Shown here piece by piece: positions 1 to 9,498 of a stretch of DNA of 64,000 nucleotides. Numbering within the stretch: position 1 is the first letter of the stretch; each line of letters begins with the position of its first letter. This DNA comes from Yponomeuta sedellus. Its lineage: Eukaryota > Arthropoda > Insecta > Lepidoptera > Yponomeutidae. The position numbers were made by a program, and so were the translations under genes. The DNA is taken from assembly GCA_934045075.1 (NCBI GenBank), contig OW203721.1:22072672-22136671 (forward strand), given 5' to 3'. The notes under the pieces are model-generated. The model was not told where the DNA came from and ran no database searches. It was given only the letters and a program-made list of their open reading frames with translations.

Positions 1-270
1 TTACTTTAGATCGATTGGTGTAAATTTCCATCGATTGTTAAACTGTACGTGCCTTGATTAGAGAGTACACGTCTTTATTGACATTTGATTATGCTCGCTT
101 GATGTACTTCAGGAGTTCAGTCTTATCGTTTTTCAACTGTTCATTCGATACGTAAGCATTGAGTTGAAGAAACACCGCGTATGTTTGATTTCGAAATGCG
201 TAAAGTGAAATTATGTTGCGATTTCGAAACAATCTTACCACGCTCGGTACGAGCTCCAGAATCAGGGACG
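1..270. other. AT-rich DNA, no gene seen
   Basis: Nothing recognisable. It lies upstream of the SINE at 271 and probably within a nucleobindin intron. I see no exon with splice consensus that continues the nucleobindin frame. Confidence 0.5.
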
Positions 271-508
271 GCCTCGGTGGCGCAGCGGTTTGGCACGCTG
301 CTGTAAAACCGAAGGTCTCGGGTTCGATCCCCGGCCGGGTCAAACTAGGAAAAGATTTTTTCTAGTTTGTCTCGGGTCTTGGATGTTATCTATTTATTTA
401 TTGTATTAAATCTATCGTCGAGTTAGCACCTATAACACAAGCCATTTAGTTGTACTTAGTATAGGGCTAACGAGATCTGTGTTATATGTCCATGAATATT
501 TATAATCA
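271..508 (+). repeat. tRNA-derived SINE, family 1 (Tyr-like head)
   Basis: The head GCCTCGGTGGCGCAGCGGTT has an A box. The anticodon-loop-like CTGTAAA and the B box GGTTCGATCC follow. The common tail then starts AACTAGGAAAAGATTTTTTC and continues to a segment with GGGCTAACGAGATCTGTGT. Partial copies of the same tail lie at 3300-3476 (-), 5749-5936 (+) and 37503-37580 (-). Confidence 0.85.
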
Positions 509-1239
509 AACACAAGTAGACTACCTTACGCCAGCACATTTCTTTGGTGACGTAATGAAATCGTGATGGATGATAGATAATTGATTTTAAGACGCGTGGA
601 AACATGTATCATTTGGTAAACACAATTTATCGTTTTTAATCATGTCTGACTGTTATCAAATGCTGGATTGTTTATTGCGATGGAGGCATGTTTGAACTCT
701 TAACGTCGTTAAGGGACTTTCCGTTGGATTGGTGATTTATTTTTGAGTTAAAGTTCACGGCGTAAGAGCAAAGATAATGGCAAGTAGCAAATCCTCGTCT
801 CTGCCTACCCCTCTAAGGAGTCTGTGTTTTCCTGCCTTAGTACTAGAGTCGGTACTGACTGTCCCGCTAACTTTTACCGCCATAGAATTAGTTTACACGA
901 TTCTGGTCACCATGACAACGCAAAAAATAAATACCTTAGAGTTTGGCTTGAAACTTCCTTCCTAACTGAACTCCCTTCTCTTCATTATAACACAGGAAGG
1001 GATTTTCGGGGTATCAAGTATCCTATGACTCACTCAATTCAGATCTTTGTCTTATTTGTATGCCAAGTTTTATTTGACTCCGTTCAGCCGTTTTATTTCG
1101 TGGTTGATTAAGAAACATCCAAACGCCTTCACAAACTTTCATATTTTATAATTAGTAGGGTATACTCTGCCGTTCGCATATTGGTTCGTGTTACTTCATA
1201 CCAACAAGCTGTATTTCAAAAACACTTTTTAAATGGCAG
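509..1239. other. Presumed nucleobindin intron, no exon found
   Basis: AT-rich. Several short open frames at 777-1111 have no splice-supported link to the nucleobindin frame and no recognisable protein. The preceding coding exon must end in phase 0 and was not found here. Confidence 0.5.
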
Positions 1240-1339
1240 CTCCATCACCCTGGTTCTAAGCAACAACTAGAGGAGGTCTGGCAGAAACAGGACCACATGG
1301 ACCAGCGTTTTGACCCTAAAGCGTTCTTCATGATGCACG
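1240..1339 (+). CDS. NUCB1: Nucleobindin alternative exon A
   Basis: 100 nt, acceptor AG at 1238-1239, donor GTGAGT at 1340. It starts in phase 0 and encodes 33 residues beginning [18 protein letters not shown] and ending DPKAFFMMH, plus one base (G) that makes the first Asp of the EF-1 loop with AC at 2925-2926. It supplies the helix entering EF-hand 1. It is closer to the usual family sequence (HHPGSK) than exon B. Confidence 0.88.
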
Positions 1340-4300
1340 GTGAGTGCCTACCTCTAAGAAGCGCCTATTAATATTGATAATTATGTTGTGACAGCTCCAC
1401 CACCCGGTGACAAGGGACCAATTGTTAGAGATATGGCGGAAGGGCGACAATTTGGACTCGAAAGATTTCAACCCAAGGGTGTTTTTCATGATGCATGGTA
1501 AGATCCATAGCGTGCAAGTAGATTAGTAGCTGACTATTGAAAGTGCATTTTTTGTAAGATTTTTACTAAAGTCCGTTTTTTAATTCGATGCAAAAAAAAA
1601 CTGTAATTTTGACATGTGCATGGGGGCGTAAATCATAAATAATGTCAACAAGATTTGAAATGTCGACACGAAGAGAAAGGAGAAGAAGAAGATCGTTTGC
1701 ATTCGCGTAACCAAGAGAAACGGAATGAATGACGTCTTCTTGATGTGTCAACCTAAGGTTGTCAACACAGAAGTGTTGTCATTACGTAAAAAACAAATAC
1801 TTCCATTTTACTTCCAAGAAAATATTGTGTGTGCTACGTTGATGTTTTTTTAAATACTTCCCTTTAGTGAGTATTAAAATATAAATGTCTTTGATGTCAT
1901 AAGGTTTTTGTTTACACAAGTCTATTATTTTTGGTTTTAAAAAAATCTCCCTGGGCCAACTATATATTTTGTTGTGGCATCACTGCCTCTTTTTTTGCAT
2001 CGAATTAAAAAACGGACTTTACATTGCATCGTTCTAACTTGCAGTTGCTCGCACGCTAATTTGGATTTTACAATAAATGTTGTCGTGTTTGTTTTTTTTT
2101 CTTAGCGCTGGAAGTTGTTTTTGCATAGTTCTGACTTTAGATTGACATTACAGCATGTATATTTGAGTTGTTTTTTTGTGTATGTAATTTTGAAATAGTT
2201 TTGCATGTTTGGCGATTGTTTATTAATTTGTTGATATAATTAATTTAAAAGGTAAGTACTCACTGCTATTGTATACAACCCGTGTAATGACAAAGTTTTC
2301 ATCTTGAATTTTTACTTTCTATACTGAGTTTTATTTTATAAATCTGGCCATGAGTACTCTCAAGCGGTTTTACCGCTAAGTTCACTTGATCGAAGTAAGG
2401 GTATTGCCCTCCAATAGCTCTTTTTTAATTCTGGAGTAAAAAACACACGTTACAGCATGCTGTATCCGCCTACATTTCACAGGCGATCAACATTTACATT
2501 TTCGTTTCAATTCAATTCACTACAATCAATATTTTTGTCGCATCAATGGTTCCGATTTTATACTTTTTAAATTGAAATAAGACGTTAAAAATCGTTAGCA
2601 CTACACATTATAGACTTAATTTCCGGATTTTCTTACTTATTTCTTTTTGTCGGAAGAGTCCGACCAGGTTTCGCAGAGCTTACTCGTGGTGAGTAAGGAC
2701 GAAGCTCCCGTCGTCAGGAGAATCCTGGTCGGACTCTTTCGACAAAAACACAAGTTAGTGAAACCGCAATTAAGTTAACGTGAATAGTGCACGCGTGTAA
2801 TGTCCACTGTACCCGTTCCGTGAGACTTGAAACCAAGACAACGAAAATGTAAGATCCCTGTGACCTGTCGGCATAGTCGGCATAGAATCCTCACCGCCCA
2901 CCTTAATACCTCTCCCGCCGGCAGACGTGGACGGGAACGGCGTTTGGGACGCGGACGAGGTGAAGGCGCTGTTCATTAAGGAGCTGGATAAAATGTACGG
3001 CCCCGGGGGCCCTAACAAGGATATGCACGAGCGCGCCGAAGAGATGGAGCGCATGAGGGAACACGTCTTTAAGGAGGCTGACAGGAACCACGATGGCCTC
3101 ATCGACTTCCACGAGTTCATACTGGAGACGCAGAAGACCGAGTTCAACCAGGATCCGGGTAAAAGAGAACTTTCGGCCCAGATGCAAAGGCCAGAGATTA
3201 ATTCTAGTTTGTTTTCTTTTTTACTTATTTATTTTGCTACGTATACATGTTATGCCGGCGCCTGACTTGTCCACTCGTATTTGTGTGTGTGGCAAATATA
3301 ATAATAAATACTCCTGGACATATTCCACAGATCTCGTTAGCCCTATGCTAATTAGAACTAAATGACTTGTGTTATAGGTGCTAACTCGACGATAGATTTA
3401 ATACCATAAATACTGAGATAACATCTAAGACCCGAGATAAACTAGAAAAGTTCGTTTCCTAGTTTGACCCGGCCATCCATTGCTAAGATTTCTGACGGAT
3501 CTTTAGCACTGACTTTGTAAAACTTGCAATGTATAATAAATCACGAACAAATACACAAATACGAATAGCCAAGTGAAGCGCCAGCATCGAAAACAAATCA
3601 TTTGCCAAACTGCGTAGCAGTTTGTTGGCAAATTCTTTGAATCTTCGTTTAACTATGTAGAAGGATGTAGAAATGAAAGAGTTCTAGTTATTATGGAGAA
3701 ACCGTTGGCCTCTGCATCTACGTAATAAGATGATTTATACAGCGTCCAGTGGCTTTCACTCACACAGATGGGTGATGGGACTAATCGGTCGCAGCTGTGC
3801 CTGGGACGTGGCTTTTTTAAAATGTGGTACAAAGCGCTCGTGGCCTAGGGAAGCGCTCGTGGCCTAGGCGAACCGAGTGATTGGAATCAATCATTTTGTT
3901 AAGCAACAACAGACGCGGTCAGGTACAGGATGGGTGAGCGTCCCGTGACTACCGCTAGTAGCATTTTTCCGAGCGCTTCCGTGCTTCGCAAGGCACGCTA
4001 AGCCGTTGGTGCCGGCTGTCATATAATGACAGTCGTTAATCCATTTCAGAGGCCTTATGGGCGGCTTGATAACTTCTGACAGTAAGGCCCGCCACTGTCT
4101 TACTATCCTCCACCAACCTGGACTTGGGCCCGTGGAGTGGAGTATGGCCTAACCTTCCTGTGATGCAGGAAGGAACCCGGTCCCCAGCAGTAGGGACATG
4201 ATACGAGGGTTGATGTATGTAGATATAGATACGTCATGTGTTTTCCTAAATCGTTTGTGTTCCAGGTTGGCAGCCAATTGACGAGAATGACATCTACACT

Positions 4301-7300
4301 CAACAAGAGTATCACGACTACGAAAAAATGCGACAGGATCAGCTGAAGTACTTGCATCAGCGCGGACTGGTATGTACATACATACATTCATAACCTCACG
4401 CCTGTATCCCAGAGGGGTAGAGACCAGGGACTGCCACTTGCCACGATCCTGACAGATCACCTTCGCTTCATCAACGTTCATAAGTCGTTGCATGCACGCA
4501 CGCCGGTTCCGGGTACTTTTTATAGACTGGTATGTACGGCTATACAACCCGGAGAACTGTTTCGCCAAATTATTAATAGCCTACAACCTATTCTCAGACC
4601 TACTCCGCTGTTTGACCCGTATCAAATTTGACGCGAAAAATTAATATTTATTCTTACGTATTTAACGTAAGAAACTGAAATATATTGATTTTGCTAAGTA
4701 AGTATGCAGGATGGCTGCAAAATTTGCAAAGTAAAAAATATTTTCCTCGTTTAATTTGTAACGGCGAAAACGCTATCCGCCATCTTGAAACCATCTAAAG
4801 TATGTAAACAAACATCTTTCAGCCAGAGCCAGTGGACATTGATTATTATAGGACTTACATCAAAGTGATCTTCACATAAATACACCCGAGTTTCAATTGA
4901 TAAAGAGTCGGGGTCTCTTTTGGCAAGTTTGAATCAACTTTTTCGAATGTTAATTTCACGAACAATGCAATAATGATAATTGGTATATTTTGGATGTAAA
5001 TTCGATGAAATCATGGTTGCGTTGTTGTTATTTCACTATGCTCAGAGATAACTTACAGAAAATTGAATGTCAAACCTTTTTTTACAATTTTTGTACTTCA
5101 AACCATAGACAAAAATGGCTGACCGCGTTTATTGCTTTTTTAGGAAAATAAAGTTTTAAAATATATTTTTATGTTGCTTTTAGGTCCTCAAAAATTATAC
5201 TAAAATATTTTTTGGTCTAATGGAAGAGTTATTTACCGTTTAAGACTTACTTGAAAAGAGAGTCAAATAGCGGATTGTACACCTGAAAAATCCTAAAACT
5301 CTGTGAAGCCGGAAGAGTTCGATAAAAAACGGAGATTTTTACATGTTAGACTAGCTGTGCCCCGCGGCTTATCGATTTCCCCATGGGAATAAGATATTTT
5401 CCCGCAGGAAAACGTAGCCTGTGTGTTAATCCAGGGTTTAGCTAACTCCATAGTGAATTTCAATTCGTTGAAATTTCAATTTCAACGACGACCTCTGTGG
5501 CGTAGCGGTAGCGCGTCTGCCTACCATGCAAGAGGTCCCGGGTTCGAATCCCGGCTGGAAACAAAAAAAAAAAAAAGTCCAGGTCTTGGATGTTTACATG
5601 TTTGTGATGTCGTTGTTACTTTTTCCCACGACACAGGGTATCCTAGTGTGGGGCCAGAAGCAATGTATGTGCCTGTATGTAAATGTTGTAAATGTTATAA
5701 ATTTTATTAGAATCTCTCCAGCCCTTCAGACGTAAACAAGTAACAAACGGTCTCGGGTTCGATCTCCGGCCGGGTCAAACTAGGAAAAGAATTTTTCTAG
5801 TTTGTCTCGGGTCTTAGATGTTATCTATGTATTTATCGTATTAAATCTATCGTCGAGTTAGCACCTATACCACAAGTCATTTGTACTTAGTGTAGGGCTA
5901 ACGAGATCTGTGTAATATGTACATTAATATTGATTTATTTATTATTATACTATTTTTATTTTTAATGCACTAACCCGTGCTATTATTACGTACACACTTA
6001 CAAATTTTCGCCCTTATAATATGTGATATTTAAACTATGATAAAATTCAAGCTGGACCTGTATTAGCAAAGGGCAAAATGCAAAGTACTCGAAACCCACT
6101 TGCATGGAACGACTAATGATCGAAATTAAGCGAAGGCGAGCTATCAGGATCGTTTCAATTGGCTAAAGCTCCGAGGGCTCCTAGAACTTAATCGATTTCC
6201 GATAAAAACAGCCGCTTTCGGCGGAAATTAATTAAAGTCTTTGTTTGTTCATTCTGGGTACTAGACTGTAGGTAGGTTATAAAAATTTGTCATGTTTACT
6301 TTTAGATAAAAACGTATTATAAACAGTTATAATTTTTATTCTACTGTTGGCGCTAGGCAACCCGAAGCGTCTTAAAAAGAAGGAAGCTAAAGAAGATAAT
6401 CACGAAAATTAAACTTCCGCCTCCCGGTTTTAGTTTTGACAACGTGATACCCATCCAGAATACAGCTATATCCTCCTAGGCCCTGGAGGCAACAGTTCCT
6501 TCAAGTCTTCTAAAACTACGTAGGTTTTATACTTTTCTTTTTTTTAAAAATAGGTTACGTAAAATAAGTAGATTATGAAAAACTTTTTGTTCTTCTTGTC
6601 CGAAAAATGATGAGGAAAATATTGGACCGGGGACAGTAAGTTTTACGGACTTCTTTCTTAATCATTAGGTGTGAATTAAGTTATTCGTGATGTCCTATTT
6701 GTAGGACGCCAGGGCTTAGGAGGTTAAGTTTATGTAGGTATGCAGATTCGAAAGTAAACAATATGAATCCTCCAGGTGGACGCTCATGGTCGCCCCATCC
6801 CCGGCGCGGAGCACCAGATCAACCAAGCCATGTTGGCATATCAGCAGCAACACGCGAATGCCCAGTACCACCCAGGGCAGGGCTACCCGCAAGGACAGAT
6901 GCCACCGCAGGGATACCCGCAAGGGCAGATGCCCCCACAGGGATACCCGCAAGGACAAATGCCCCCACAGGGATACCCGCAAGGACAAATGCCCCCACAG
7001 GGGTACCCGCAAGTACAAATGCCCCAACAAGGCTACCCCCAAGGCCAAATGCCTCAACAAGGCTACCCCCAGCAGGGTTACCCGCAGCAAGGCTACCAAC
7101 AAGGTCAGATGCCACCGCAGTATCAACCGGCCCCACAAATGCAGCATCAGCCTCAGTATAACCAGGGACAGCAAATGAATCAGGGCCAAGTCCCTCAAGG
7201 GCAGGCCCCGACACAGGGTCAAATACCGCAAGGGCAGGCCCCTCAACAAGCAGGACAAGCACCACAAGGAGGACAAGTCCCACAAGGAGGACAAGTCCCA

Positions 7301-7495
7301 CAAGGAGGACAAGCCCCACAAGGAGGACAAGTCCCACCTCAAGGACAGGCCCCACCACAAGGACAGGCCCCCCCTCAGGGTCAAGTCCCACCTCAAGGTC
7401 AAGTCCCACCTCAAGGTCAAGTCCCACCTCAGGGTCAAATCCCACCTCAAGGTCAAGTCCCACCAGCTCAACCAGCTAGCTCCGGCAACCACTAA
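1240..7495 (+). CDS. NUCB1: Nucleobindin, 3' portion of gene (partial)
   Basis: Nucleobindins are secretory-pathway (Golgi/ER lumen) and cytosolic calcium-binding proteins with two EF-hands, an acidic region and a leucine-zipper-like helix. Visible exons are 1240-1339 or 1395-1497 (alternatives), 2925-3158, 4266-4369 and 6776-7495, all with AG/GT borders and matching phases. In order the protein shows the HHPGSK..LEEVW helix, EF-hand 1 (loop [12 protein letters not shown]), EF-hand 2 (loop [12 protein letters not shown]), a charged helix beginning [12 protein letters not shown], and a long Q/P/G-rich tail ending at TAA 7493-7495. The signal peptide and N-terminal third are not in the window; I found no convincing exon in 1-1239. 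Family assignment rests on the spacing of the HHPGSK helix and the two EF loops and is firm. Whether it is orthologous to vertebrate NUCB1 or NUCB2 cannot be said; insects usually carry one gene. Confidence 0.9.
1395..1497 (+). CDS. NUCB1: Nucleobindin alternative exon B (tandem duplicate of exon A)
   Basis: 103 nt, acceptor AG at 1393-1394, donor GTAAGA at 1498. Same phases as exon A. It encodes 34 residues beginning [18 protein letters not shown] and ending NPRVFFMMH. There is no stop or frameshift, and both splice sites are canonical, so it looks functional. It differs from A at about half of its positions but keeps LHHP, the hydrophobic helix pattern and FFMMH. It begins 55 bp after the end of exon A. 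Confidence 0.82.
1498..2643. other. Nucleobindin intron, no gene
   Basis: Long T-rich intron between alternative exon B and the EF-hand exon. It contains an inverted pair at 1575-1592 and 2000-2020 (the motif TTTTTTAATTCGATGCAAAA and its complement), possibly the ends of a MITE of about 450 bp. Confidence 0.45.
2600..2765. repeat. Fold-back MITE, family A
   Basis: Arms 2644-2668 and 2724-2748 form a 25-bp hairpin with one mismatch (core GTCGGAAGAGTCCGACCAGG). The spacer contains TTTCGCAGAGCTTA. The same core recurs in the fold-back elements at 36140-36269 and 51608-51766, so this is a dispersed family. It lies inside a nucleobindin intron. Confidence 0.75.
2925..3158 (+). CDS. NUCB1: Nucleobindin exon with both EF-hand loops
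   Basis: 234 nt. Acceptor GCAG ends at 2924, donor GTAAAA at 3159. Enters with two bases finishing Asp, leaves with one base of a Gly codon. EF-1 loop D-x-D-x-N-x-V-x-D-x-x-E and EF-2 loop D-x-N-x-D-x-L-x-D-x-x-E both keep the usual calcium ligands. Between them is a helix with [10 protein letters not shown], then a charged segment ([17 protein letters not shown]) typical of nucleobindins. The exon is GC-rich compared with its AT-rich introns. Confidence 0.92.
3300..3476 (-). repeat. Family 1 SINE tail, antisense
   Basis: Complement of the family 1 tail: the GACCCGGCC end of the head at 3467-3475, then TAGTTT, then AGATCTCGTTAGCCCTA at 3329-3345. The tRNA-like head is truncated. Confidence 0.75.
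3851..4214 (+). repeat. 5S-rRNA-headed SINE copy 1
   Basis: The head reads GTTAAGCAACAACAGACGCG followed by GTCAGG and GGATGGGTGAGCGTCCCGTG. This aligns with the 5S rRNA internal promoter (GTTAAGCAACGTCGGGCGCG and GGATGGGTGACCGCC). A shared tail follows, through CCACCAACCTGGACTTGGGC to CCAGCAGTAGGGACATG and GGGTTGAT. The insert lies in a nucleobindin intron. Confidence 0.8.
4266..4369 (+). CDS. NUCB1: Nucleobindin exon, helix after the EF-hands
   Basis: 104 nt. Acceptor TTCCAG ends at 4265, donor GTATGT at 4370. The frame runs [20 protein letters not shown] and on to YLHQRGL, leaving in phase 0. This matches the position and character of the post-EF-hand helix of the family. It sits 52 bp after a 5S-headed SINE (3851-4214). 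Confidence 0.85.
4385..4525 (-). repeat. Short dispersed repeat
   Basis: The block with GTAGAGACCAGGGACTGCCA and CTTCATCAACGTTCATAAGT is found in the opposite orientation at 31085-31200. Its family is unknown to me. Confidence 0.6.
4608..5284 (+). repeat. Unknown 0.68-kb dispersed repeat, uninterrupted copy
   Basis: Closely matches 52908-53489 plus 56076-56130 in the same orientation, including CGTATCAAATTTGA near the start, GCTATCCGCCATCTTGAAAC in the middle and TTTAAGACTTACTTGAAAAG near the end. It has no open frame of note. It preserves the empty target site (single ATTT at 5231-5234) of the transposon inserted in the other copy. Confidence 0.8.
5488..5705 (+). repeat. tRNA-derived SINE, family 2
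   Basis: The head CCTCTGTGGCGTAGCGGTAG, then CTGCCTACCATGCAAGAGG and the B box GGTTCGAATCC, is followed by an A-run and the tail GGTCTTGGATGTTTACATG and CACGACACAGGGTATCC. Other copies: 29443-29604 (-), 31255-31382 (-) and a tail at 49562-49690 (+). It is not a tRNA gene: the acceptor stem cannot pair and the tail is shared between copies. Confidence 0.85.
5749..5936 (+). repeat. Family 1 SINE, 5'-truncated
   Basis: Begins at GGTCTCGGGTTCGATCTCCG (B-box end of the head) and continues into the same tail as the copy at 271-508. Confidence 0.78.
5937..6775. other. Nucleobindin intron, no gene
   Basis: AT-rich. Around 6230-6380 is half of a dispersed inverted element (GGTAC..TAGACTGTAGG, then ACTTTTAGATAAAAACGTAT, then GGCGCTAG), whose fuller form is at 14141-14458. 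Confidence 0.45.
6776..7495 (+). CDS. NUCB1: Nucleobindin last exon, Q/P/G-rich repeat tail
   Basis: Acceptor CCTCCAG ends at 6775; stop TAA at 7493-7495. The first about 25 residues ([19 protein letters not shown]) finish the conserved part. After that come about five copies of a 10-residue unit ([10 protein letters not shown], 30 nt each, roughly 6890-7050), degenerate units with NQGQ and QYQPA, then about a dozen 6-residue units of the type GGQVPQ/PPQGQV (18 nt each, roughly 7240-7460). The tail is low complexity and probably disordered. Its length is likely to vary between individuals because the DNA repeats are nearly identical. Confidence 0.88.
   Translation: MDAHGRPIPGAEHQINQAMLAYQQQHANAQYHPGQGYPQGQMPPQGYPQGQMPPQGYPQGQMPPQGYPQGQMPPQGYPQVQMPQQGYPQGQMPQQGYPQQGYPQQGYQQGQMPPQYQPAPQMQHQPQYNQGQQMNQGQVPQGQAPTQGQIPQGQAPQQAGQAPQGGQVPQGGQVPQGGQAPQGGQVPPQGQAPPQGQAPPQGQVPPQGQVPPQGQVPPQGQIPPQGQVPPAQPASSGNH
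6889..7465 (+). repeat. In-frame coding minisatellite (30-nt then 18-nt units)
   Basis: Two successive tandem arrays inside the last nucleobindin exon. The first has a 30-nt period built on GGATACCCGCAAGGACA with ATGCCCCCACA. The second has an 18-nt period (GGTCAAGTCCCACCTCAA and variants with GGAGGACAAGTCCCACAA). Both periods are multiples of three, so copy-number change keeps the frame. The repeats also leave other frames open for hundreds of bases on both strands. Confidence 0.9.
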
Positions 7496-7897
7496 ATCAC
7501 GAAATATGCGTATTCTTAATACAATATCTTACTCGTAGGTACTCATACTCAATCACATCCACTGTTCACTTCAATACGTTTACTGAGGTACACGTTTGTG
7601 TTAGTTACGGTTGCAACTCTGTATAATCATAAATCATAAAATAACTGTAATGTATAGATTTGTGTAATCTCTCTCCAAGTGGGTCTTCGTTTTTGCTTCC
7701 CCATTGTTGCTAACTTATCAATGTTTCAATACCATACATTTTTAAATAGTAAAAGTGATAATAGGTAAATTATATTTGTTAATTGTGGTCAATTTTCACT
7801 GGCTGGAATGGCTTGAAATAATATTTTGGAGGTTTGCGTTGAATAAGAAGTACCTATAATAAGAACAATAGTGCTCGAATAGTGCACAATATTGCAG
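7496..7897 (+). other. Nucleobindin 3' UTR and downstream DNA
   Basis: Follows the TAA directly. I see no AATAAA close to the stop; the first clear one on this strand is at 8328-8333, beyond a SINE. The UTR end is therefore not fixed. Confidence 0.45.
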
Positions 7898-8205
7898 AAG
7901 CGCTTGAGGCCTAGTCGAACCGAGTGATTGGAATCAATCACTTGAGTTAGTTAAGTCACAACAGGCGCGGTCAGGCGCAGGATGGGTGACCGTCCCGTGA
8001 CTACCGCTATTGTCATTTTTCGCTTCCGTGCGTCTCAAGGCACGTAATGCCGTTGGTGCCCGCTGTCATGTATTGGCAGTGGTTAATCACTTCACATACA
8101 ATCCTCCCCCAACCCGGACTTGATCCCCGTGGTGGAGTAAAGCCTAAAATTCCTGCGATGCAGGGAGAGACCCGGGCCCCAGCAGTGGCGACATACGATG
8201 GTTGA
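7898..8205 (+). repeat. 5S-rRNA-headed SINE copy 2
   Basis: The head contains GGCGCGGTCAGGCGCAGGAT and GGGTGACCGTCCCGTGACTA. The tail runs through CAACCCGGACTTGATCCCCG to GATGCAGGGAGAGACCCGGG and GTTGATAT. Confidence 0.8.
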
Positions 8206-9498
8206 TATCGAAGAACTATAGTTGGTGAAAGATAACTCCGGTCACCTTATGCTTTGTTATAAGTTTATTACATACACAAAGCAAAATCCCCGTTCAACAA
8301 TAACCTTTAAAATGTTAGTTCGAGCCAAATAAAACCTCGTCTCAGGCTTGAGTCAAGGTCTTACTTACCACTTGAGAAAAAAGTGACATCTGTTTTTCAG
8401 TCACAGTGACTAAAACCAAAACTCTTGGCCATAGGGACAGTAGGTATCTGAATTGAGAATTTCGCTAAGTTAATTAATAGTCTCGTCCAATTTCTGAGAA
8501 AAGAGCGTTACAGAGCGTTACTCAAGTATTTACTCAGTGAAATTGTCAGTTCAGAAACCTGCCCAATGTCTATCAATTTGTCGTCATATTAGTCCGCAAT
8601 ACATGAAATGCTGTTAAAATTGTTAGTTTATTTAAATTTTACTGTAGGTTGTTGTGGAAAAAATATTTGCCCTTGGTACGATTGCTGTTCGAATCTCTTG
8701 GCGTTTTTACTCTTTATGCATACTTACTCAAAACAATGGGCTATTTGACGGTGTGAAAAGTTAATCATATACATTTGTTTCAATTATGAGTTTTAAAACC
8801 GATGTATGGCATTATAACTAAAAAATGGATCATTTCTGCAAAAAGAAGAGATAAGATGAAACTTGATAATTTTGTATCAAAATAAATTTTATTAACAACG
8901 GCCAGGATTGGTCGAATTAATATAGACGTCACCGCTTAGTAAATATAGCGATCCGAGAACCCGAGAGTTGACTTGACATTTGTTTGCTTACTGACCAGTG
9001 AGGTCACTAATAGCGTTTTGGCGGTTTATTTAAAAAACGAATTAATATTTGCTTCTCTAGAAGCCTTTTTCGCCTCACGTCATGTTCAGTTTTTGTTTTG
9101 TCCCGTAACAGCACATGTGTTGTTAGCTCTCATGTCACAACATGTAAAGACGTGCCAAACATATTTGTTACGCTTTTTTTACTGTCATAAACGTTATTGA
9201 GATTATTATAAACGAAATAAAATACTGATGTCTATTCCAGAAGTTATGTTTTATTCGCAAAAGTTTAGATGCCCGTTTGTTAAGTTTTAGTAAATTTTGT
9301 TTTTTTACGTAGAAATTTTAATAATACTTAGTAACATCTGCACTACACAATCACTTTATTTAAGTAGGTATCCACTGAGTTGAGTGACATTATTTTTCTT
9401 TTTTTAAGGGTGATAATATTACCTATCATACATTTTAGTCCAATTTTGCAGTTCAATATTTGATACAATTTCTTTGAGGTAAGCCCATTCCACTTGTA
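8206..9498. other. Intergenic, no gene
   Basis: Contains a copy of a MITE around 8445-8570 (AATTTCGCTAAGT near one end, AGAAAAGAGCGTTAC inside). Related copies lie near 23640-23790 and 58425-58715. The open frame at 8973-9200 shows no recognisable protein and starts in AT-rich DNA. Confidence 0.5.

Noticed and set aside
271..343. tRNA gene candidate (Tyr-like).
   Set aside because: The acceptor stem does not close and the sequence continues into a tail shared with other copies; it is the head of a SINE.
6889..7110. Regularly spaced repeats resembling a CRISPR array.
   Set aside because: Head-to-tail coding repeats without spacers, in a eukaryotic exon.
6716..7492. Long open frames on both strands over the nucleobindin tail (for example 258 codons antisense).
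   Set aside because: They are shadows of the 30-nt and 18-nt tandem repeats, whose period is divisible by three; the protein sequences are simple repeats and lack splice or start support.
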